Below the pieces are notes generated by a model that was given only the letters and a program-made list of their open reading frames with translations, did no database searches and was not told the DNA's origin. Positions 17,569 through 22,775 of a stretch of 41,960 bases of DNA are shown here, piece after piece. The DNA is taken from contig CAIKBD010000373.1 of assembly GCA_903825565.1 (NCBI GenBank), positions 1 through 41,960 on the forward strand. The letters are read 5' to 3'. The stretch's first letter is position 1; each line of letters starts with the position of its first letter. The position numbers and the translations under genes were made by a program. Source of the stretch: an uncultured Anaerolineales bacterium (lineage in GTDB: Bacteria > Chloroflexota > Anaerolineae > UBA4142).

Positions 17569-18444
17569 ATGAAACATGGTCGATTCTTTCTGGCTCTCTT
17601 GATTTTTACACTGGCGTCCGTTGCTTGTCAGGCAGCCCCCATGGCTACCTCTTTACCGCCAACACGCCCCTCGGCAACATCCGCCCCAGTTCCCGCCTCC
17701 GCCCTACCGACAGTTGCTCTAGCCGCCCCCGCCGGCTCGCTGACTGTTTTTGCCGCCGCCTCGCTCACCGCCGCGCTCACCGACATTGGCAAAGCGTTTG
17801 AAGCCGAAAATCCCAGTAGCAGAATCACGTTTAGCTTTGCCGGTTCGCAAGCGTTACGGACTCAGATCGAGCAAGGCGCGAAAGCCGATGTATTTGCAAG
17901 CGCAGACAGCAACAACATGGATCCGCTCAAGTCTGCTGGTCTCATCGTCGGGACCACGCCCATCTTTACGCGGAATCGTCTCGTCGTCATCGCGCCGAAA
18001 GACAACCCTGCCGGAATCAAAACACTGCAAGACCTGACCAAAGCCGGCTTGAAACTCGATATCGCAGACGCGAGCGTGCCAGTCGGCAACTATTTCCTTC
18101 AATCCCTGGATAAACTTGCCGCCGATGCCGCTTACGGCGCCGACTTTAAAACGCGGGTGCTCGCACGAGTCGTCTCAAAAGAAAATGATGTCAAGCAAGT
18201 CGTGAGCAAGGTTGCCCTCGGCGAAGCAGATGCCGGCATCGTTTACCTGACAGACGCACAAGCCGCAATTGGCAAACTGGTGACGATTGACATTCCCGAT
18301 CAGTTCAACGTGATCGCCGCCTATCCGATTGGCGTGGTCAAGGGCAGCGCGAATCCGACACTTGCGCAAAAATTCATTGACTATGTGCTCTCCGCCGACG
18401 GACAGACAGCAATGAAAAAATACGGCTTTGCGCCGCGTCAATGA
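17569..18444 (+). CDS. modA: Molybdate-binding lipoprotein ModA
   Basis: A 291-residue molybdate ABC transporter binding protein. The N-terminus is a lipoprotein signal ending LASVAC (Cys20), then a Pro/Thr/Ser-rich linker to about residue 55. The ModA core follows: LTVFAAASLTAALTDIG, ITFSFAGSQALRTQIEQGA, KADVFASAD, FTRNRLVVIAPKDN and GEADAGIVYLTDA. The start at 17569 is chosen over the upstream ATG at 17536 because AAAGGAG lies 7 bp before it and the signal peptide begins there. No modB or modC follows; the next gene is convergent. It is divergent from the molybdo-enzyme operon, so molybdate uptake and use are probably controlled together. Confidence 0.93.
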   Translation: MKHGRFFLALLIFTLASVACQAAPMATSLPPTRPSATSAPVPASALPTVALAAPAGSLTVFAAASLTAALTDIGKAFEAENPSSRITFSFAGSQALRTQIEQGAKADVFASADSNNMDPLKSAGLIVGTTPIFTRNRLVVIAPKDNPAGIKTLQDLTKAGLKLDIADASVPVGNYFLQSLDKLAADAAYGADFKTRVLARVVSKENDVKQVVSKVALGEADAGIVYLTDAQAAIGKLVTIDIPDQFNVIAAYPIGVVKGSANPTLAQKFIDYVLSADGQTAMKKYGFAPRQ

Positions 18445-18534
18445 TTTCCGATATTGGGAAAACACATGTGCGTAACTTGGGGCAGGGGCGATGGCGCAGG
18501 ATGGAAACAGGAAGACTGGATCGGGGCAACGAGA

Positions 18535-19149
18535 TCAAACCAAGCCGGCGAAAATTTCTCGTGCCGCACGCAATTTGTCGGCCCAGTTTTTTTCGACATT
18601 ATCAATCCGAAAATGCCTGGGATGATCGCGCCACGCTTCATTCAACCAACGATCCAGCGCAATCGCTTCGCCTGCTTCTTCGGGGCGATGCGACGCGGGA
18701 AAGCGCGTGTACGCATCGGGCGCACCATCGGCGGCGGTGACGAGATGAATGATGGCGGCGTAGCGATTGTAATGTTGTGCGCGTGTCGTGCGCGTGAAAT
18801 CGAAAAACTCGTCCACCGCCCAGCCGCGCTGTTGCCAGAACGCGAGCGGATCAAGCGTGCCGCGATGACAAATGATCGCACGCGGATCGTTCGCATCGAG
18901 CGCGCGGTTCAGCGCGTCTTCGAGTCCGATTTGCAAATAGACCATCGCGCGCTGGAAAAGTTTTTCGGTGTACGGGATGTTGACAAACTTGGCGTAATGC
19001 ACGGTTTCGGGCAGAGCGACGAAACGCTGTGCCCACGCGGGGTCGCGGCGCAAATCTTCAATGAGCGACGACTTGCCGCCGCCTGGTCCTCCAGTGAGAA
19101 CGATGACGGGGCGTGGGTTCATCGGCGAGGACTGAATTGAAGCGATCAC
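18535..19149 (-). CDS. AAA/P-loop NTPase (NadR/AAA_28-like)
   Basis: A 204-residue P-loop protein. Walker A is GGPGGGKS (residues 20-27). The pattern ALPETVHYAKF, then ICHRGTLDPLAFW, is typical of AAA_28/NadR-like ATPases, which resemble small-molecule kinases. The GTG at 19149 overlaps the TGA of the upstream antitoxin-like gene by 4 bp, suggesting coupling; an ATG at 19122 would also keep the whole P-loop. It is the last gene of the DUF433-BrnT-antitoxin row and converges on modA. The substrate is unknown. A kinase-like side activity in the toxin-antitoxin row is possible but unsupported. Confidence 0.8.
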   Translation of the reverse strand: MIASIQSSPMNPRPVIVLTGGPGGGKSSLIEDLRRDPAWAQRFVALPETVHYAKFVNIPYTEKLFQRAMVYLQIGLEDALNRALDANDPRAIICHRGTLDPLAFWQQRGWAVDEFFDFTRTTRAQHYNRYAAIIHLVTAADGAPDAYTRFPASHRPEEAGEAIALDRWLNEAWRDHPRHFRIDNVEKNWADKLRAAREIFAGLV

Positions 19150-19349
19150 GATTCAAGTGCTTGCGCCATCTCTTTGCTTTGACGCAAGATTTGATTGACG
19201 ACGGTTTGCGTATCTAACTTTTTTCGCTTGGCGTATTTTGCGATGAACTCGGTCACATCGTCGTCCAGATAGATTGGCAAATTGAGTCGCGCGTTGGGAT
19301 TGTAAAATTTGCCGCGCACGCCTTTGGAAAAATCATATTCTTTTCTCAT
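19146..19349 (-). CDS. Antitoxin-like protein (BrnA/CopG type)
   Basis: A 67-residue basic protein starting MRKEYDFSKGVRGKFY, a signature seen in antitoxins paired with BrnT. The C-terminal half (PIYLDDDVTEFIAKYAKRK, then DTQTVVNQILRQ) looks like a ribbon-helix-helix domain, which would bind the operator. It starts 5 bp after the BrnT stop and overlaps the downstream NTPase gene by 4 bp. In known brnTA operons the toxin gene also comes first. Confidence 0.82.
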   Translation of the reverse strand: MRKEYDFSKGVRGKFYNPNARLNLPIYLDDDVTEFIAKYAKRKKLDTQTVVNQILRQSKEMAQALES

Positions 19350-19354
19350 CGGTT

Positions 19355-19648
19355 TTATCTCCGAGCGTATTGTTTGATTTCAGTCCGGGTCGCTTTCCGC
19401 GCCGAGATCAAACGAATGTTGGCATTGTCCGAGTCAATCTCACGAAACGTGTGAATCACGATGAGAATGACCGTGTCCTTGTCTCTGCCCAACGTAACCC
19501 AGCGATCTTCCTCCTCGTCGTGTTCCTCGTCTTCGATTGAAATCATATAGGGATCACGGAAAACTTGCGCCGCGCGTTCGAAACTGATTTTGTGCTTTCG
19601 CAGATTCTCTTTCGCTTTGGCTGGGTCCCATTCAAAATTATATTGCAC
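19355..19648 (-). CDS. brnT: BrnT family toxin (first module)
   Basis: A 97-residue BrnT-type RNase toxin. It opens with VQYNFEWDPAKAKENLRKHK and continues with SFERAAQVFRDP, DRWVTLGRD and IRLISARKATRTEIKQY, the complete family pattern. BrnT enzymes cut RNA and are held by their antitoxin. The GTG at 19646-19648 is taken as start because the frame upstream belongs to the DUF433 gene, whose TAG lies 2 bp away. There is a GGAAAAG stretch before the start. The antitoxin gene follows after 5 bp. Confidence 0.88.
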   Translation of the reverse strand: MQYNFEWDPAKAKENLRKHKISFERAAQVFRDPYMISIEDEEHDEEEDRWVTLGRDKDTVILIVIHTFREIDSDNANIRLISARKATRTEIKQYARR

Positions 19649-19650
19649 GG

Positions 19651-19869
19651 CTACTTTTCCAGCACGCTTTCGACTTGCGCGCGCTGAACGCCGGGAAACC
19701 AATCCAAGAAATCTTGAAGCGTCGCGCCATCGCGCAAGTTCTCGAACAAGGCGCGCACCGGCACGCGCGTGCCGCGAAACACCCACTCGCCACTGACTTT
19801 ATCCGGCGTTCGTTCGACCGCCGAACACGCGCGCCAATCGCGCGCTTGAGTTTTAACCGCTGGTTTCAT
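19651..19869 (-). CDS. DUF433 family protein (antitoxin-like)
   Basis: A 72-residue protein with the DUF433 pattern: CSAVERTPDKVSGEWVFRGT, then VPVRALFENLRDG and DFLDWFPGVQ, closing with a helix. DUF433 proteins are winged-helix-like and often act as antitoxins of VapC- or DUF5615-type toxins. Here no such partner is present; instead BrnT follows after 2 bp. The ATG at 19869 has GAGGA directly upstream; the frame to 19911 would enter the terminator. It may form a mixed three-gene toxin-antitoxin row. Confidence 0.82.
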   Translation of the reverse strand: MKPAVKTQARDWRACSAVERTPDKVSGEWVFRGTRVPVRALFENLRDGATLQDFLDWFPGVQRAQVESVLEK

Positions 19870-19910
19870 TCCTCGTTCCTTTCGACGCAAATTGGCGTGC
19901 CAACTATACA

Positions 19911-19937
19911 AAACCCAAAGGACTTGCCTTTGGGTTT
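19911..19937 (-). terminator. Intrinsic terminator between the two toxin-antitoxin modules
   Basis: A perfect 11-bp stem AAACCCAAAGG (19911-19921) and CCTTTGGGTTT (19927-19937) with a 5-nt loop. It follows the second-module antitoxin gene, which ends at 19947 on the minus strand, and precedes the DUF433 gene. Confidence 0.75.
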
Positions 19938-19946
19938 GCTCCGGTT

Positions 19947-20177
19947 TTATCCGACGGTCATTTTCGATTTGGGCATTGTCGCAATCAGCGCGCGCAGAAC
20001 ATTATTGACCGTCTCGGGTTTGTCGAAAACTTGCGAGACATCGGGATCAAGGATGACGATCAGTCGTTCCTTTTTGCGCGCGGCAAAACGATTAGGGCGC
20101 GCCTTGCGGTAATCGAAACGATATTCGGCGCGCATCTCATCGGTGGCGCGGGTTTTACGTGTGGATATTTTCTTCAT
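19947..20177 (-). CDS. brnA: BrnA-like antitoxin (second module)
   Basis: A 76-residue protein. The N-terminal part carries YRFDYRKARPNRFA, a typical antitoxin segment that wraps the toxin. The C-terminal part (LIVILDPDVSQVFDKPETVNNVLRAL, read in parts) resembles a DNA-binding or dimerisation helix pair. The ATG at 20177 lies 23 bp inside the end of the BrnT gene; a longer frame to 20327 would overlap the toxin far more. It is followed by the hairpin at 19911-19937. Confidence 0.82.
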   Translation of the reverse strand: MKKISTRKTRATDEMRAEYRFDYRKARPNRFAARKKERLIVILDPDVSQVFDKPETVNNVLRALIATMPKSKMTVG

Positions 20178-20439
20178 AGTCGTTACGCTCCCTGGGAGTT
20201 GGCTTGCGGGCGCTAAAAATCCGAATGATGCTCTCGGCGATTTCGGTAAAGCACACAAGAAGCAATCGCCTCTGCTTCGAGTATCCAACAATGATTTCGC
20301 GCTCTTCCTCAATTGAATGATCTTCATCGGGAAAGATTACGGCGAGCGGATCGTCAAAAACAGTGCTCCCTTCCTCGAAACCGATGTGATGATTTCGAAG
20401 ATTGGCAATCGCCTTATTCTTGTCCCAGACGAATTTCAT
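20155..20439 (-). CDS. brnT: BrnT family toxin (second module)
   Basis: A 94-residue BrnT toxin: MKFVWDKNKAIANLRNHHI, GFEEGSTVFDDPLAVIF, REIIVGYS and IRIFSARKPTPRERNDYE cover the family blocks. The His of the usual RKHG segment reads RNHH. The ATG at 20439 is preceded by AAGGA, and a strong promoter lies only about 20 bp upstream, giving a very short leader. It overlaps its antitoxin gene by 23 bp. It is clearly diverged from the neighbouring BrnT at 19355, so this is not a recent duplication. Confidence 0.9.
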   Translation of the reverse strand: MKFVWDKNKAIANLRNHHIGFEEGSTVFDDPLAVIFPDEDHSIEEEREIIVGYSKQRRLLLVCFTEIAESIIRIFSARKPTPRERNDYEENIHT

Positions 20440-20457
20440 CGGATTGTCCTTGCCGAT

Positions 20458-20486
20458 ATAATACGCTCAATCGCGCGTTTTTGCAA
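20458..20486 (-). promoter_or_regulatory. Promoter of the second BrnT module
   Basis: The minus strand has TTGCAA (20481-20486), 17 bp and TATTAT (20458-20463). Transcription would start roughly 12 nt before the toxin ATG, so a bound antitoxin near the start could block it directly. Confidence 0.65.
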
Positions 20487-20498
20487 TTGCAGAAAATT

Positions 20499-20567
20499 TA
20501 TCCACGAATAACGCGAATCTCCGCGAATTATTTTTTTATCCGCGTTCGTCTGCGTTCGTCTGCGTCC
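20499..20567. repeat. Dispersed palindromic repeat, ATCCGCGAAT family, copy 3
   Basis: The element contains CACGAATAACGCGAAT on the left and ATCCGCGTTCGTCTGCGTTC on the right. It supplies the last residues of trmO (GTQTNADERG) and its TAA stop at 20536-20538. Confidence 0.75.
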
Positions 20568-20973
20568 CATTCTTTTCCCCTGGCGTCACTGGCGGCGCAT
20601 CGAAAATTGGCTTGTACGGCTTGATGTCCAGAATGGGTGTGCCATCAATCGCGTCCAAGCCGACGACGGTGATGGTGGCATCCGCCCACGCGACGACGCG
20701 CGTCAACGTAACGCCGATGGGATTGGGGCGATTCGCGGTGCGCTTGGTGAATAATTCCGACGAGTAGGGAACGCTAGCGTCAGCGTTCCCTACTACGCGA
20801 TGCAAATGATACACGACGATCAAATGTTGCCCAATTTCCAACGCGGCGACAGCGGGCGCAAAGCGCGGTTCCAACACCAACCGACATTCCACCCCGCGCA
20901 TTTCTTCTGGGCGGAGCGGCGCGGTGATGGGAGAGTGGACGTAGCCGATGAGGTGGTAGTAGATGGATGACAT
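20536..20973 (-). CDS. trmO: tRNA (N6-threonylcarbamoyladenosine(37)-N6)-methyltransferase TrmO-like
   Basis: A 145-residue TrmO/TsaA-family protein, which in E. coli uses SAM to methylate t6A37 of certain tRNAs. Visible blocks are YHLIGYVHSPI at the start, the core RPNPIGVTLTRVV and the closing DAIDGTPILDIKPYKP. The usual ATRSPHRPNPIG reads TKRTANRPNPIG. Residues NADASVPYSS are encoded by a 30-bp palindrome (20764-20793), and the last ten residues by another repeat. The ATG at 20973 follows GAGGTG. A second, truncated copy of this gene lies at 21902-22060. Some archaeal and bacterial relatives lack tRNA data, so the exact substrate is inferred. Confidence 0.85.
   Translation of the reverse strand: MSSIYYHLIGYVHSPITAPLRPEEMRGVECRLVLEPRFAPAVAALEIGQHLIVVYHLHRVVGNADASVPYSSELFTKRTANRPNPIGVTLTRVVAWADATITVVGLDAIDGTPILDIKPYKPIFDAPPVTPGEKNGTQTNADERG
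20764..20793. repeat. In-frame palindrome GTAGGGAACGCT inside trmO
   Basis: Perfect 12-bp arms GTAGGGAACGCT and AGCGTTCCCTAC enclose 6 bp. The 30-bp length keeps the frame, adding about ten residues between the substrate-binding strand and the SELFTKR segment. Confidence 0.85.
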
Positions 20974-21001
20974 CGCCAGCACCTCATGAACATTAGATTA
21001 T

Positions 21002-21733
21002 TCAGAATTGAATATCCAAACCTCCAACATCATGATGCCAGTCACTACAATCACTTGACCCACGGTCATCTTCATGTTTTTCGTTCATCTTGGATTTTTT
21101 GGCAAGAATACGTATCTTTGCTATTGGTCCCGTTTTTGCCTTACGATATAATGCAACTAGTGCTCTTGCGGCACTTTTCTCATCCTTTCTGTCAAAATCT
21201 GGTGAATTCAAAACCTCGCATAATGGTCCAACAACACTATCATTGTCAATCTCTGTTAATATCACAAGTGCTCTGAAACGAATATCCTTATCAGTATCTT
21301 TGAGCGCGTCAGCCAACACTTTAATTGCACGGGTACCTCCGCGCTTACCTAGTCCTATGGCTGTGTGAATGCGAACAATCTTGTCACTATCTTTGAGTGC
21401 CCGTTCCACCACGTGAGCATCACCAATCTTGCCCAGTGCCTCGGCTGCGGCTTGCCGCATTTCTTTGTCCTCGACCTTGAGTGCGGCAAGCATTTGCTCA
21501 AATGCAGGTGCGTCAATCTTGCCCAGTGCCTCGAATACGGTTTCTCGGGTATTGTCGTATCTACTTATGTCCTTCAATGTAGCAATCAACGGTTCAACCG
21601 CACGAGCATCACCAATCTTGCCCAGTGCCTCGGCTACGGCTCCCCGCACTGCGCTGTCCCTGACCTTGAGTGTGGCAATCAACGGTTCGACTGCACGCTC
21701 GGTTTCCATTTTCTTCACGTCGTTCAAATTCAT
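21002..21733 (-). CDS. HEAT-repeat (PBS lyase-like) protein, copy 1
   Basis: A 243-residue protein made of about six HEAT repeats, such as VRGAVAEALGKIGDARAVEP and MRQAAAEALGKIGDAHVVER, typical of PBS-lyase HEAT units that form a curved binding surface. The C-terminus (AKKSKMNEKHEDDRGSSDC) is polar and unlike HEAT2. The start at 21733 follows GGAGG six bases upstream. That ribosome-binding site lies inside a 3' remnant of the radical SAM gene, exactly as for the second copy at 22088-22774. It probably scaffolds a partner protein; no enzyme activity is implied. Confidence 0.85.
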   Translation of the reverse strand: MNLNDVKKMETERAVEPLIATLKVRDSAVRGAVAEALGKIGDARAVEPLIATLKDISRYDNTRETVFEALGKIDAPAFEQMLAALKVEDKEMRQAAAEALGKIGDAHVVERALKDSDKIVRIHTAIGLGKRGGTRAIKVLADALKDTDKDIRFRALVILTEIDNDSVVGPLCEVLNSPDFDRKDEKSAARALVALYRKAKTGPIAKIRILAKKSKMNEKHEDDRGSSDCSDWHHDVGGLDIQF

Positions 21734-21734
21734 T

Positions 21735-21873
21735 TCAATCCTCCTTCGCCATTCTCGGCGGAATGTGCGGCATGGGCAAGCCAACCGCTTGCCACTGCTC
21801 GCGCGTTATTTGCGTGCGTTCCAGCGTGCTCACCCACAAGGAATGCGCGCGCTGATACAAAGACGAACAATCC
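21735..21873 (-). pseudogene. Truncated 3' copy of the radical SAM gene
   Basis: These 139 bp repeat the last 45 or so codons of the intact gene (compare 22776-22915) with few changes, including the segment ITREQWQAVGLP and the TGA stop 1 bp before the HEAT start. There is no start codon or upstream part. The fragment ends at a small palindrome (CCGTCGA and TCGACGG, 21873-21892) that marks the junction with the trmO remnant. Confidence 0.85.
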
Positions 21874-21901
21874 CGTCGAATTTAGTCGACGGCAACTCAG
21901 G

Positions 21902-22060
21902 TCGAAATCGGCTTGTACGGCTTGATGTCCAGAATGGGCGAGCCATCAACCGCATCCAAACCGACGACGGTGATGGTGGCATCCTCCCACGCGACGACGC
22001 GCGTCAACGTAATGCCGATGGGTTTGAGACGATTGGCAATGTGCTTAGTAAACAGTTGTA
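21902..22060 (-). pseudogene. Truncated copy of trmO
   Basis: This stretch repeats the C-terminal half of trmO (RLKPIGITLTRVVAWEDA and DAVDGSPILDIKPYKP) at high identity to 20610-20755. The N-terminal half is missing, and RPNPIG has become RLKPIG, a change in the most conserved core. A frame runs 21897-22091, but it overlaps the HEAT2 stop and cannot encode a working enzyme. Confidence 0.85.
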
Positions 22061-22087
22061 GCGATGAGTGGCTCGACTGCACGAGCA

Positions 22088-22774
22088 TCACCGAATCGAA
22101 GAATGCCTGACTAGTACTACTAGCAGACCTGTCATTGGGTTTTTCATATCCCCCAAATGCTTACGCGCCAAGTCATTGGAGGACATAGGTGGAAGATTGT
22201 GTGCTGTGAAATATTTCTGAATACCATCAATACAGGATTTTGAACCCTCATCTACGGAACGCAACTTTGGAGACTCCCATTCTCCCTCGCGGACGAGATA
22301 GACTTCCGCATTCGGCATATTGGCGTTTCTGCGGACGATGCTTTCCCATTTCTCATCAGTTGTGGTATCGAGCATTATAAACTCGCTTTCTTCTGCACGG
22401 ACAAAAAAGGCATATAACGCATCATCGGTTGATATGGATTTCCCTACTTGGACACCATCGATCTTTTTTAGATTTTCTAGCGCTTTGGCGACGGACTCGC
22501 GAACAGCCGTACTGCTGTCCTTGAGCGCGGCGATGAGGGGTTCAACGGCGCGCGCATCACCAATCTGGCCCAGTCCAACGGCTGCAGCCATCCGTACAAG
22601 ACTACTGCTGTCCTTGAGTGCGGCAATGAACGGGTCAACTGCGCGGACATCACCAATCCTGTACAGTGCCATGGTTGCTGTGCCCCGTACAAGATGATTG
22701 CTATCCTTGAGTGCAGCAATGAGCGAATCAACATTGCGCTCTATTTCCATTTTCTTTACGTCATTCACATCCAT
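22088..22774 (-). CDS. HEAT-repeat (PBS lyase-like) protein, copy 2
   Basis: A 228-residue protein. The first half has four HEAT repeats (for example VRGTATMALYRIGDVRAVDP and VRMAAAVGLGQIGDARAVEP). From about residue 115 it changes to a non-repeat domain (EESEFIMLDTTTDEKW, EVYLVREGEWESPKLRS) that I do not recognise and that copy 1 lacks. The ATG lies 1 bp after the radical SAM stop and uses a GGAGG inside that gene, so translation is coupled. This tight link suggests the HEAT protein works with the radical SAM enzyme, perhaps as a substrate or scaffold. Confidence 0.85.
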   Translation of the reverse strand: MDVNDVKKMEIERNVDSLIAALKDSNHLVRGTATMALYRIGDVRAVDPFIAALKDSSSLVRMAAAVGLGQIGDARAVEPLIAALKDSSTAVRESVAKALENLKKIDGVQVGKSISTDDALYAFFVRAEESEFIMLDTTTDEKWESIVRRNANMPNAEVYLVREGEWESPKLRSVDEGSKSCIDGIQKYFTAHNLPPMSSNDLARKHLGDMKNPMTGLLVVLVRHSSIR

Positions 22775-22775
22775 T

